A stretch of 64,000 nucleotides of DNA from Porphyromonadaceae bacterium UBA7332 (GCA_002471225.1 DKPO01000016.1:25810-89809), one strand, 5' to 3'. Numbered from the stretch's first letter, positions 44,393 through 53,213 are shown. Notes: generated by a model from the letters alone, not told the origin. Made by a program: numbers and translations.

Positions 44393-44833
44393 TTAGTAAA
44401 CAAACAACGGTAAATTAGTCCGTATTTCATTCTTCACAGAATCAATCGTGCCTACGAAACGATTTACCACAACTCCGTTTTCTACAAAAAGTAGCTGAGG
44501 GAACGTTTCATATTCAATCAATTTTTTGTAGATTTTTCTTGCGGAAGGAATAACTTTCCAATCTTGTAGTTCAACTTCTCTACCGGGAAACAGATGAGGT
44601 AAATTGCATATCTTTTTATGTGAATTTTCATATAAAGCTATAAATGGTATAGCTGCTTTATATTGTTTTGACAACTGGTTATAAAATCCAATATTCTTTA
44701 TACAGAAACCACATTCCACAGAAGTTATTAATACAATTACCTTCCCGTGATCAGGGATGATATTTCCTTTGTTTCCTGCGTAACCAGACAAACAGAATAA
44801 GATCAGCAATAGTATCATGTATAATGTACGCAT
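44393..44833 (-). CDS. Thioredoxin-fold secreted protein (CxxC)
   Basis: A 146-residue protein with a signal peptide (about 1-20). A thioredoxin-like domain follows, with VIVLITSVECGFCIKNIGFY carrying the CGFC active site, and a TFPQLLFVENGVVVNRFVG segment containing the conserved cis-Pro and the beta-hairpin of the fold. It would act as a periplasmic disulfide reductase or oxidase. Length is short for the family but all core elements are present. No cytochrome or disulfide-bond partner is encoded nearby. A minus-strand TAACTTTG box (44909-44916) lies about 75 bases upstream. Confidence 0.8.
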   Translation of the reverse strand: MRTLYMILLLILFCLSGYAGNKGNIIPDHGKVIVLITSVECGFCIKNIGFYNQLSKQYKAAIPFIALYENSHKKICNLPHLFPGREVELQDWKVIPSARKIYKKLIEYETFPQLLFVENGVVVNRFVGTIDSVKNEIRTNLPLFVY

Positions 44834-45264
44834 AATAAAGTATATGAAGTTAATATAATAGAAATAAGTCTACTTAACCAGTAGAGAATATTATTTCTGT
44901 TTTGTAATCAAAGTTAGAAACGAGTCTTCATGTCAATTTATTGCGATGTCCTTTTACAATTCGTAAATACCACACTAAGTAAGCAGGCGTCTTTAGGTAA
45001 AATATAAATTTATTAATTCGACCAATCTCATTTCGTATTAACTACAATTAACCGGAAGCAATCATTACAAAAGAGAATCTCATGTCTCCATCTTTTGCAA
45101 TAAAAATAATTGCAAATAAACCTTCATACTAAAACAACAATTTAGTGTCGTAAGAAAATTCATATAAGATTATAAGAGTTTAAACTTACAAACTTAAATG
45201 GATCAAGTAGGTTGTTCTTAGAACTCTTCCAAATATTACGGGAAATTGTAACTATCAAATATAT
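44834..45264. other. Intergenic region carrying copy 1 of the 83-bp fimbrial leader
   Basis: About 430 bases. It holds a minus-strand -7 box for the thioredoxin-fold gene, a TTGCAA-type inverted repeat near 45096-45117 and the 83-bp element at 45146-45228. No canonical TAnnTTTG box precedes the adhesin gene. Confidence 0.6.
45146..45228 (+). promoter_or_regulatory. Duplicated 83-bp leader element, copy 1 (stand-alone adhesin gene)
   Basis: Identical in 78 of 83 positions, with no gaps, to 48471-48553. It contains a palindrome GTTTAAAC and an inverted repeat AAGAGTT (45174-45180) / AACTCTT (45222-45228) in the same places in both copies. The element ends 36 nt before the adhesin ATG. No TAnnTTTG box is present, so an alternative sigma factor or the AraC protein could use it. 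Confidence 0.75.
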
Positions 45265-48228
45265 ATGAAAAGGAAAATATTATCTTGTCTAAGTCTTACT
45301 CTGCTATTTATCATTTTAATAAGCTGTGTACATGAGCAACATAAATCTATTGACACTGAAGGTGATAAAGTATTCGTAACTTTTAATCCAACAAATATTT
45401 TATCTACAGGAGTCGAAACACAAATAAACAAGTTCCGGATAATCGTCTTTAATTCTGCCGGAATGTTAGAGTTCAACAAACAACAGGACAAAATGGAAAG
45501 TCCATCCAGAAACTTATATAAGATGGAACTTCGTCCGGGCATGTATACGTTATATGGTATCGGCAATGAGCCTGATGATTTATTTTCTCAACTTAATGAT
45601 ATACGTACCCCTGAAGCTCTGGATATTTTGCGTATAGGTGATGTTCGTTCTATACCCGAAAACAATCTTCCGCTCATATGGAAAAGAACAATCTATGTAC
45701 GTGCAACTGGTCTGGATGCTTCTGTAGGACAGGTTTCTCTGACAAATTCACCCGATGATTCAGGATGGTCTTCTACCCTTCCTATGCAGATGGAGCGAAT
45801 GGCTGCTAAGATATCTATATCTGCCAGAAAAGGGAATCCACTCGAAACGATAAACATGACTAAGGTTGAGATTAAGCAAATTCCCGCTTATACGACATTT
45901 GGTGTGAATACTTATCCCGTTAACGGAGCTTTTTTTTCAAATACCTTTGAATGGAAAGAGCCCATGCCAATCACTAGCGATGCTAATGCTTACACAGAGC
46001 TTATAAGTGGTCAGATCATAGCTGAGAATATTCCTGCTACTGAATCCGGAAAGACTGCAATCTATTTAGAATACACACGCAACGGACTTCCGGAATCTGC
46101 CTTAATCCCATTTGAAGGCAACGTAGAGAGGAACAGACTTTATCAATATCAGATAAAAATCACTGAATTGAAAATCGAGATTGAAGCTGTCTCTGTGCTT
46201 CCCTGGAATGAAGAAAGTACACACATTTCAATTCCGGGTGGTGAAATCAGTTTCTCACAAATAGAGGTTCCCTACTCTTATAATCAGAATAGTGTAATTT
46301 ATTTTACTACCAGTAATATACCTGCCGATAATATCAAATTAGAGTATGCTCCCTCCTATGAAGGTGTTAACGAATCAAATCGTTTCACAGCTGATACAAA
46401 GCTTACCTATAATTACGACAAAGCAACCAGAAGAGGATATGGAAATCTCACTATCCGACGAGCCGTAAGATCCATTGACCGGGATACTTTAATTGTGAAT
46501 GTCGCCGGACTGAAAAAAAGTATCATCGTACGAGGTGTTGATATTGCAGGCAGCAATATTTATTTAGATGAAACGACCAAACAATTAACTTTTGATGATG
46601 TCCCCCGCGGAGGTCGTAGCCCCCATGATACCTATCAGGGCTTGTATTTTGTATGGGGAGGATTAACTGCCATATCGCCGTCTGAATCATACAGTAACTT
46701 TGTTCCCACCCCGGTTTTATGGAGTGCTACAGGAGATCTGAATCCTAAAAATCCACTTCCGCAAGGAGCTGATTTAAGCCCCGGGACACTTATGCTTTTC
46801 GATCCGGACAACGGAGCTGGAGATATCTGCGAATACATGACACGCAGAGGTATAGCACCTGCCGGTAAAAAATGGAGAGCTCCCAGATCGGGCGAGCTGT
46901 ATGGTGCAGCAACCCCTAATATTAAAATTACAGGACCTCAAAAGGTGTTTCCTTTTAATGGACAAGGAGAAATTAATGATGGTGTATATTACCCACCATT
47001 TTACTTCTTCCCTGCTTCGGGATATGTCAATCAACAGATCTATGACGGAAAATTAGTTGCCCGTACAGTAAGTGATTGTCCGCAATTCAATTTAAATGAA
47101 CGAGCAACATCACTAAAAGGATCAACAAAAACTGTTGCTATGTACAAGAATCCATCCTATGGAGAAATAGACAGAGCATCCGGATATGGAAGTGTAGGTT
47201 ATACTGTCCGCTGTCTGGTTGACGATACACCGGGTGAAGTCATTCCCCTTTACGTAATCTCTTATGACTTCTCTGAAAATCATTCAGGAACGATTACAGC
47301 TCCCACTCCGGAAGGTATTATTCTTAATCAGCATGTAAATGCAGGAGGAAATGTCGTATTATCCAACCTGAAACTTACGTCTTCGAATGGGTTACTCCAT
47401 AGAGGATGGCTGGTTGATGGTAAAGAGTATCCATTAGGCGGAACTATCACGAATGTACAAAAAGATTATACGGTAAAACCTCTTTGGGGCTATTCAAGAA
47501 CGCTGGCTCTAAAAGCTGACGGAACTATTGGCTTCTGGGATTTCACAGATGGTACAAACTTAAATGTGCTATTTTTTAAATGGGGTGGTGTCATTGGATG
47601 TCGTATTCCTGATACTGACTATGTTACGATCAAAAAAGGGATATTCACTTATTACAGGGAGGATTGGATCGGATTTAATCCATCTGAACTAACTATTGGA
47701 TCGGATTATTTTAATATTCCGACAACGATACAAAGTGGGGAATACCCCGATATAAGTGTTGAGAATATCAAAAAGGGATTAGGTGATCCCTGTAGATTGG
47801 TGGGATACACAGTAGATGAGATAAAAGGCTATATAAGTAAGAATCAACTACCGCCTGATAAAGGCTGGCGTATGCCCGAAGTAAGTCTGGATGATCCGAA
47901 ATATGGTATGCCTGCAAAATATTATTATACCACAATTGCAAATACCGGTTATCCCGGGGCGTGGATAACAATGCAACGTAACGGAGCTAACACCGTATAT
48001 TCTGAGTTTCTTCCCGCAGTGTCTAGAATTGTTTCTCACGATTCGAGAGGCATGTCCTGGAATTATCCGTATAGCGACTATATGACGAAAACAGTAGTTA
48101 AAGTGAGTCCGCCGGAAAATTACCAGTATATGTATCAGTTGGTTACTTCCGATGTTACAAATAATCCAAGCTCATGGATTGAGATGCAACAAGACAGCCA
48201 TCAAATCAGATGTGTCCCTAAAAAATAA
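45265..48228 (+). CDS. Fimbrial adhesin-like lipoprotein (stand-alone)
   Basis: A 987-residue lipoprotein (lipobox ILISC near residue 21). The N-terminal fimbrillin-like half has NKFRIIVFNSAGMLEFNK, ELRPGMYTLYGIGNEPDD and PMQMERMAAKISISARKGNP, as in Bacteroidales fimbrial minor subunits. A GSNIYLDETTKQLTFDDVP module (about 429) follows, with a C-type-lectin/FISUMP-like domain (GDICEYMTRRGIAPAGKKW near 518 to VRCLVDD near 647), an InlB/Flg_new-like repeat (HRGWLVDGKEYPLGG near 711) and a second lectin-like domain ending in HQIRCVPKK. It is clearly paralogous to the adhesin at 55354-57594, but longer. It is transcribed alone from the duplicated 83-bp leader, outside the main fimbrial operon. 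The likely role is a tip or surface adhesin. Confidence 0.75.
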   Translation: MKRKILSCLSLTLLFIILISCVHEQHKSIDTEGDKVFVTFNPTNILSTGVETQINKFRIIVFNSAGMLEFNKQQDKMESPSRNLYKMELRPGMYTLYGIGNEPDDLFSQLNDIRTPEALDILRIGDVRSIPENNLPLIWKRTIYVRATGLDASVGQVSLTNSPDDSGWSSTLPMQMERMAAKISISARKGNPLETINMTKVEIKQIPAYTTFGVNTYPVNGAFFSNTFEWKEPMPITSDANAYTELISGQIIAENIPATESGKTAIYLEYTRNGLPESALIPFEGNVERNRLYQYQIKITELKIEIEAVSVLPWNEESTHISIPGGEISFSQIEVPYSYNQNSVIYFTTSNIPADNIKLEYAPSYEGVNESNRFTADTKLTYNYDKATRRGYGNLTIRRAVRSIDRDTLIVNVAGLKKSIIVRGVDIAGSNIYLDETTKQLTFDDVPRGGRSPHDTYQGLYFVWGGLTAISPSESYSNFVPTPVLWSATGDLNPKNPLPQGADLSPGTLMLFDPDNGAGDICEYMTRRGIAPAGKKWRAPRSGELYGAATPNIKITGPQKVFPFNGQGEINDGVYYPPFYFFPASGYVNQQIYDGKLVARTVSDCPQFNLNERATSLKGSTKTVAMYKNPSYGEIDRASGYGSVGYTVRCLVDDTPGEVIPLYVISYDFSENHSGTITAPTPEGIILNQHVNAGGNVVLSNLKLTSSNGLLHRGWLVDGKEYPLGGTITNVQKDYTVKPLWGYSRTLALKADGTIGFWDFTDGTNLNVLFFKWGGVIGCRIPDTDYVTIKKGIFTYYREDWIGFNPSELTIGSDYFNIPTTIQSGEYPDISVENIKKGLGDPCRLVGYTVDEIKGYISKNQLPPDKGWRMPEVSLDDPKYGMPAKYYYTTIANTGYPGAWITMQRNGANTVYSEFLPAVSRIVSHDSRGMSWNYPYSDYMTKTVVKVSPPENYQYMYQLVTSDVTNNPSSWIEMQQDSHQIRCVPKK

Positions 48229-48247
48229 ATGAGAAAAACAAGAAACA

Positions 48248-48305
48248 AACAGAAATACCATGACCTGAGAAAATGTTTCCCGAGTTATGATATTTCTGTT
48301 TTTTG
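48248..48305 (+). terminator. Terminator of the stand-alone adhesin gene
   Basis: Ten-base stem AACAGAAATA with its complement (48248-48257 with 48291-48300), continued inward by a CATGAC/GTTATG helix, followed by a T-run. Confidence 0.75.
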
Positions 48306-48470
48306 CATGGACAGGTAACCTATTTATTATAGAACCTTTATTCATAAACACCAAAACGCATATAATATTAATCTTTATTAATACAATAACCCGATTACTA
48401 TTTTAGTGCTTCTGTCTCATGCAAATACATCAATGAACATATAAAATGAGCGATATATTTCTAAATACGT

Positions 48471-48553
48471 TGTCGTAAGGAAATTCATATAAGATTATAA
48501 GAGTTTAAACTTACAAACTAAAATGGATGAAGTCGGTTCTTCTTAGAACTCTT
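48471..48553 (+). promoter_or_regulatory. Duplicated 83-bp leader element, copy 2 (AraC gene)
   Basis: Second copy of the element described at 45146-45228, 94% identical without gaps. It ends 25 nt before the ATG of the AraC-type gene. Conservation stops sharply on both sides, so selection or recent duplication of exactly this block is implied. Confidence 0.75.
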
Positions 48554-48578
48554 CTATTAATTATGAAAATATCTAGTT

Positions 48579-49433
48579 ATGAAGCCAGATCTATATTATA
48601 AAGATGAACATCTGAGTTGTACTCACTTCCATCGGGAAGATACAACTTTTGAGTTTAAAAGCACAGAGAAGGAAAGTGAATATAGCGATACTTTTATCAA
48701 AGAGAATTTGATTGTTTTATTTTTAAAAGGAAGTTTCAGAGTTACTTCCCACTATTTCCACGATCAGTTTATTCATCAGGATGAAATGATTGTACTTCCT
48801 CAAGGTGACAGTTATACGATCACAACGGGCAAAAACTCCCGTATGCTTTTATTTCGTTTTGAGGCACCAACCAGTAGTTGTGCCAAACAACTACTTAATT
48901 CGTATAAACATACTTGTGGTCCAACGCCTTACAAAGGAGCTGCACTAACCATTAAAAAACCAATTGAAGAGTATATACAATTGCTTTATCTATATCTCTC
49001 TAAAGGAATAAAATGCGAACATTTATTCGAGATCAAAAAAGATGAATTCTTTTTATCCCTTCGTTGGTTTTACAGTAAAGATGATTTATCGAACTTCTTT
49101 TATCCGATCATTCATTGTACATGTACCTTCCGGAAAACCATAATGGAAAATCTGAATGTTGTGAATAATGTAGCAGATATGATTGAAGCATGCAATATGA
49201 GTAAATCTCTATTCTACAAAAGATTTAAAAGCGAATTTGGTATTTCTGCCAAACAATGGCTGATCGCACAACTTAAAGAGAGGATGCGAAGAAAAGTATT
49301 AGAACCTGAAGTGACAGCGAAAGATTTAATGAATGAATTTAATTTCTCCTCACCTGAACATTTAAATTTATTTTGCAAAAAACAATTTGGAATGACACCT
49401 TCCCAATTGATTAAAAGCCATCAAATCTCTTAA
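48579..49433 (+). CDS. AraC-family transcriptional regulator
   Basis: A 284-residue regulator. The N-terminal ~170 residues form a cupin-like sensing domain, with HQDEMIVLPQGDSYTITTGK. The C-terminal ~95 residues are an AraC-type double helix-turn-helix: VADMIEACNMSKSLFYKRFK and FGISAKQWLIAQLKERMRRK, then DLMNEFNFSSPEHLNLFCKK and FGMTPSQLIKSHQ. It lies between the stand-alone adhesin and the ECF sigma gene of the fimbrial operon. It shares its 83-bp leader with the adhesin, and two direct repeats 21 bp apart precede the sigma gene promoter, the geometry expected for an AraC activator. I infer that it activates the fimbrial operon. Confidence 0.88.
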   Translation: MKPDLYYKDEHLSCTHFHREDTTFEFKSTEKESEYSDTFIKENLIVLFLKGSFRVTSHYFHDQFIHQDEMIVLPQGDSYTITTGKNSRMLLFRFEAPTSSCAKQLLNSYKHTCGPTPYKGAALTIKKPIEEYIQLLYLYLSKGIKCEHLFEIKKDEFFLSLRWFYSKDDLSNFFYPIIHCTCTFRKTIMENLNVVNNVADMIEACNMSKSLFYKRFKSEFGISAKQWLIAQLKERMRRKVLEPEVTAKDLMNEFNFSSPEHLNLFCKKQFGMTPSQLIKSHQIS

Positions 49434-49451
49434 ATACAGAGTCCTCTGTCG

Positions 49452-49472
49452 GAAATAATTCTGAATTATTTC
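49452..49472. repeat. 21-bp palindrome downstream of the AraC gene
   Basis: GAAATAATTC, one T, GAATTATTTC: ten-base perfect inverted repeat with a one-base centre. A loop of one base is too tight for a normal terminator, and no T-run follows, so an operator for a dimeric protein is more likely. Confidence 0.5.
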
Positions 49473-49523
49473 TGAAACGATTTATATTGCTTAAAACAAA
49501 GATATTCAACTTTTTAAAATGTA

Positions 49524-49587
49524 GAGTTTTTTATAAGAGGTATGGAGTTTTTTATAAGTGAATAGCATGTTACGCGTTGTATTTTTG
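49524..49587 (+). promoter_or_regulatory. Putative activator-dependent promoter of the sigma/fimbrial operon
   Basis: TATTTTTG at 49580-49587 is a perfect -7 box. The -33 position lacks TTTG. Instead, two identical 14-bp direct repeats, GAGTTTTTTATAAG, lie at 49524-49537 and 49545-49558, 21 bp apart, the second one covering the -33 region. This is the layout of a class II AraC-activated promoter. Confidence 0.55.
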
Positions 49588-49710
49588 CAAATGATAACGA
49601 AACAGTTATAGTCACAAATATATCAATTGATAATACTAATTGTGAAATAATATTCATTGAATATAGAACAACGAACCTAAACTTTACACTAAAGAATAAA
49701 TAAGCATTAT

Positions 49711-50286
49711 ATGAATCAAGATTTCTGGGATCTTATAAAAAAAGGAAATGAATCCGCTTTTTCACAATTATATAATCAGTATTCAGATATGCTGTATGGC
49801 TATGGAATGAAAATTATTTACAATGATGATCTGGTTACGGAGTGTATTCAGAAGCTCTTTGTATATATTTTTGAGAAAAGGGCGGGTTTGTCTCGTCCTG
49901 AATCTATAAAAGCATATCTGTGCTCTTCACTAAAAAGAATTCTGATACGGGAATACGGAAGAAATAATTCCTATAAAATATGCTCTCTTGAAGATCTTGA
50001 TGAGAAAAGGTATGATTTCAAGCTTTCACTGGATATAGAATCAACTTTAATCAAGGGAGAACATGAAAAAGTATATCTGCAACAACTTCAAAGCGCATTG
50101 GATTCACTCTCACCACGTCAGCGTGAAGTAATATTTCTAAAGTATTACAAATCATGCAGTAACGATGAAGTTTCAGAAATCCTGGGTCTTGATAATCAAA
50201 TCATTCGCAATCTGGCTTATCAGGCAATCAAACGAATGAAGGAAATAGCTAATTTTAAAGGTGATTTTGTATCATCTCTACTATAA
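49711..50286 (+). CDS. ECF RNA polymerase sigma factor (FecI-like)
   Basis: A 191-residue sigma-70 family protein of the extracytoplasmic-function type. Region 2 (about 15-80) has AFSQLYNQYSDMLYGYGMKI and VTECIQKLFVYIFEKR. Region 4 (about 120-175) has LDSLSPRQREVIFLKYYKSC, SNDEVSEILGLDNQIIRNLA and YQAIKRMKE. It heads an apparent operon of FecR-like anti-sigma and fimbrial genes, 12 bases before the anti-sigma start. In Bacteroidales such pairs usually regulate SusC/SusD uptake loci; a link to fimbriae is unusual. Probable targets include its own operon and the 83-bp leader elements (inference). Confidence 0.9.
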   Translation: MNQDFWDLIKKGNESAFSQLYNQYSDMLYGYGMKIIYNDDLVTECIQKLFVYIFEKRAGLSRPESIKAYLCSSLKRILIREYGRNNSYKICSLEDLDEKRYDFKLSLDIESTLIKGEHEKVYLQQLQSALDSLSPRQREVIFLKYYKSCSNDEVSEILGLDNQIIRNLAYQAIKRMKEIANFKGDFVSSLL

Positions 50287-50298
50287 ACCAAATATTAC

Positions 50299-51123
50299 GT
50301 GAAAGAAAATGACTATATAGACTGGTCTGATCTAAAAACGGTTTCATTATCGGGGGAGAGTTTCTGTCGGAAAGATGAAGTCGGAAAAAAACTGACCGAA
50401 TTGTATAAAACCCAAAGACAAAAGGAAAAATATATCAGGCTTACGATCAGATTGGTCGCTTCTTTTTTCCTTTTATGTCTGGGATCAGCTGCAACTTATC
50501 AATTTTCCGGTCAGACACTGCTGACAGATGGAAGTAAGGAACGTTTTGAACTGCCGGATGGCTCTTCTGTCGTACTAAAACCTTATTCCAGATTGTCTTA
50601 TAATCGTATTTTATGGTTATTTGACCGTAAAATGTATCTGGAAGGAAGTGGGACATTTAGCATTGTAAAAGGTGTTCCATGCTCGGTTCTTACTCCAAAA
50701 CTGACCGTTAATGTCTTAGGCACAGTCTTTGAAATTACCGAAGATGGAAATACGACAGACGTTTCATGCATTGAAGGAAGTGTGCAGGTACAAAACGATC
50801 TTGTTTCGAAAAATCTTCATCCGGATGAAACAATCCGGGTTAAGGAGTCCGGATATGATTTCTTTACAGATAAAACTGAGATTTTGGATTCTGAATCAAT
50901 CTTACACACCCCTCTATTGTTTGATTCCGCTCCCTTAAGTGAAGTTATTAAAGATCTGAATACTCATTTTAAATGCGAGATTATAGCTAATTCCGCTCAT
51001 AAAAATTATCTGTTTTCAGGGATTATTCCTGATCAGAGTTTAGAACAAACACTGATTATTTTATCTGAATGCCTGGGGTTGAAATACAGAATCGATGGTA
51101 AACGTATATATCTATTTGAATAA
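50299..51123 (+). CDS. FecR-like anti-sigma factor
   Basis: A 274-residue inner membrane protein starting at GTG, 12 bases after the sigma gene. A cytosolic N-terminus (about 1-45) and one membrane helix (RLVASFFLLCLGSAATYQF, about 49-68) lead to a periplasmic FecR domain with RFELPDGSSVVLKPYSRLSY, YLEGSGTFSIVKG and LTVNVLGTVFEI. The C-terminal DUF4974 domain has SEVIKDLNTHFKCEI, SLEQTLIILSECLGLKYRI and ends in IYLFE. FecR proteins hold or modulate the sigma factor and receive a signal from the STN domain of an outer membrane protein. The next gene encodes an outer membrane protein with an STN-like domain, giving an obvious candidate partner. Confidence 0.92.
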   Translation: MKENDYIDWSDLKTVSLSGESFCRKDEVGKKLTELYKTQRQKEKYIRLTIRLVASFFLLCLGSAATYQFSGQTLLTDGSKERFELPDGSSVVLKPYSRLSYNRILWLFDRKMYLEGSGTFSIVKGVPCSVLTPKLTVNVLGTVFEITEDGNTTDVSCIEGSVQVQNDLVSKNLHPDETIRVKESGYDFFTDKTEILDSESILHTPLLFDSAPLSEVIKDLNTHFKCEIIANSAHKNYLFSGIIPDQSLEQTLIILSECLGLKYRIDGKRIYLFE

Positions 51124-51136
51124 ACTATAAAATAAG

Positions 51137-52102
51137 ATGAAATACATAGCATTAAGTTGCTTGCTGGTTTGTTCGTTGCAATCTGCAATGGCAAATCCCG
51201 GCAAGTCCACCCTTACTATGCTTTTAAAAAAGGCAGAGCAGGTATATAACATAAAAATTTCATATAGTCCGACTCAAACAGACAACATCATACCCGAGAA
51301 GCAAAATATTGATTCTCTAAGTGATTTAAATAGAGGAATAAGTACCATTCTGGAAAATACAGGGATGATTTTAAAGAATCAGAATGGATTTTACTATCTG
51401 GTAAAACTACCTACTGTTTCAAAATGCAGGAAAGATGTAATTGTCGAACAAACCATTGTCCAACGGGAACATAGACCGATGGAATTGCTGAGTGCGTCTT
51501 ATAAACTTTCTCTGACAGAACAGATAGATACACACATAAGCAAATGGCCAGTACAGACTCAACAAAACCTCGGGGATGCTCTGATGAATTATCAGCCCCG
51601 TTGGTCAATCAGAACAAACATGTTACTCCTATTCACAGGGTCACTGAATGCAGGAATCGATTATGCCTTGAACAAGCAATGGAGTCTTGGGGCCGAAACG
51701 TCATATAACCCGTGGAGCTATGGAGATACCCGAATCAGACATTTCTTGCTTCGTCCCGAAGCCCGATACTGGTTTTGTCAGGTCAATAACGGACATTTCT
51801 TACGTAGCGGAATACAATATATGCGCTATAACATCGGTGCTTTCGGAAATTCGAAGTTATTCTCTTCCGATATACGTCAAAACCGATATCAGGGAAACAA
51901 TGTGGGAATCAACATCGGCTATGGTTATAGCTGGTTAATAGGTAAACGATTTAATATTGAGGTCGAATTAGGGTTAGGGGTTCTGTATGATTCTTATACA
52001 AAGTATCCATGTACACAATGTGGCTCTGCTTTATCAAAACGGAGCTACGTACATCTTGTTCCCACTGATTTTGCCGTAAATCTGGTGTACATTTTAAAAT
52101 AA
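51137..52102 (+). CDS. STN-like domain + DUF3575 outer membrane protein
   Basis: A 321-residue secreted protein, signal peptide to about residue 20 (SAMA). Residues 22-95 look like an STN (secretin/TonB short N-terminal) domain: LTMLLKKAEQVYNIKISYSP, then SDLNRGISTILENTGMIL and QNGFYYLVK. A linker (about 95-150) leads to a DUF3575-type beta-barrel: WSIRTNMLLLFTGSLNAGID, NKQWSLGAETSYNPW, RPEARYWF, IGYGYSWLIGKRFNIE and DFAVNLVYILK. DUF3575 proteins are typical of Bacteroidales fimbrial loci; an N-terminal STN domain is what FecA-type transducers use to contact FecR. It directly follows the FecR gene (13 bases). I infer an outer membrane signal transducer for the fimbrial operon. Confidence 0.8.
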   Translation: MKYIALSCLLVCSLQSAMANPGKSTLTMLLKKAEQVYNIKISYSPTQTDNIIPEKQNIDSLSDLNRGISTILENTGMILKNQNGFYYLVKLPTVSKCRKDVIVEQTIVQREHRPMELLSASYKLSLTEQIDTHISKWPVQTQQNLGDALMNYQPRWSIRTNMLLLFTGSLNAGIDYALNKQWSLGAETSYNPWSYGDTRIRHFLLRPEARYWFCQVNNGHFLRSGIQYMRYNIGAFGNSKLFSSDIRQNRYQGNNVGINIGYGYSWLIGKRFNIEVELGLGVLYDSYTKYPCTQCGSALSKRSYVHLVPTDFAVNLVYILK

Positions 52103-52109
52103 ACAGAGG

Positions 52110-53213
52110 ATGAAGAAACGATATATATATTTTCTGCTATTACTGCTGATTTCCTTACAAATAGAAGCTTCAGAACAAAAACAAACAGAAAGAGTCAAGT
52201 GCTTAAGTGCCAGAATAACTCCGAACAATGATTCGATACGTGTACATATAGTTTTTGAATTAGATCATGATTTATCCGGTAATGAATCCATAGAGATTAC
52301 ACCCTGGCTTTCCGGCGCGGAACACACCTATATCTTTCCCTCTTTACTTATATGCGGAAAGAACAAATATAAGTTGAATAAAAGATCTTATGATTTCATG
52401 TCTGCCGAAGAAAGAATGAACTATAAACTGCATATAGGAAACGTACGGATTGACAGACGAAAGTCTCATACTGAAATTTATGAATCCATCATTCCTTCTG
52501 AAGAATGGATGACCGGATCTACCCTTGGATTCTCACAGCATACCTGTAATTGCGGGAGTAAGAAGCCAGAAATAAGACAGTCGGTGCAAACTTTCCAGGC
52601 TTCATTAGATCCTGAAGACCTATCGCGTAGAATACAGGATCAAGCGACCTTGATTACAATAAATGAGGAGCCTGAGATGATTAATAAACAAGTGCCGGAT
52701 ACGTTAATCCGAATTTATAAAGGCTGCTTTTTATATCCAAAATCAAAGAGTGACCCTGATTTTGATTTTGCTAATAACGCAGAGTTTCGCAATGAACTGA
52801 TCAAATTGACAGAAGAAAGCAGAAATCAGCAAATCATAATCACGGGTGTCCGTATTGATGGCTTTGCTTCTCCTGAAGGGATCTATCTGAATAATGAAGC
52901 CCTCTCAAGAGACAGATCTTCGAAGTTTGAACGCATGCTTAAAGAGCAATTCCATATTCCTGTTGAATTAATCAAAAGCAGCTATCACGGTGAGGACTGG
53001 AAGGGGTTGATTGAATTGATTAAGAACAGTCAAGTCGATTATCAGACTCGTGTTTTAGAAATCATTGAATCTACAGGTATTTTTAAAGGCAGAGAAAAAG
53101 AACTTATGCTATTAGATCAAGGTAAGCCCTATCTGCAATTGAAAGAGTCTCTATTTCCCGCTTTACGTCGTGTTGACTTTGAAATTAATTATAAAACAAT
53201 AACTATTAAATAA
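52110..53213 (+). CDS. DUF3868 / OmpA-like fimbria-associated protein
   Basis: A 367-residue secreted protein with signal peptide to about residue 20. The N-terminal part (about 20-165) matches the DUF3868 domain of fimbrial loci: VHIVFELDHDLSGNESIEIT, YDFMSAEERMNYKLHIGN and a Cys pair (TCNCGSKKP). The C-terminal part is OmpA-like, with VRIDGFASPEGIYLNNEALS as the peptidoglycan-binding-type loop and FPALRRVDFEINY near the end. It probably links the fimbrial assembly apparatus to the cell wall. Gene spacing is 7 bases from the STN-DUF3575 gene and 22 bases to the fimbrillin gene, so all are co-transcribed. Confidence 0.85.
   Translation: MKKRYIYFLLLLLISLQIEASEQKQTERVKCLSARITPNNDSIRVHIVFELDHDLSGNESIEITPWLSGAEHTYIFPSLLICGKNKYKLNKRSYDFMSAEERMNYKLHIGNVRIDRRKSHTEIYESIIPSEEWMTGSTLGFSQHTCNCGSKKPEIRQSVQTFQASLDPEDLSRRIQDQATLITINEEPEMINKQVPDTLIRIYKGCFLYPKSKSDPDFDFANNAEFRNELIKLTEESRNQQIIITGVRIDGFASPEGIYLNNEALSRDRSSKFERMLKEQFHIPVELIKSSYHGEDWKGLIELIKNSQVDYQTRVLEIIESTGIFKGREKELMLLDQGKPYLQLKESLFPALRRVDFEINYKTITIK

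Larger units (their letters stand above)
48229..48578. other. Intergenic region with terminator and copy 2 of the 83-bp leader
   Basis: About 350 bases: terminator of the adhesin gene at 48248-48305, then AT-rich sequence, then the 83-bp element (48471-48553). Confidence 0.6.

Noticed and set aside
45174..45228. Invertible promoter flanked by inverted repeats in the 83-bp element
   Set aside because: The inverted repeat is only 7 bp, shorter than those of known invertible promoters; both copies are in the same orientation and no recombinase gene is present in the window.
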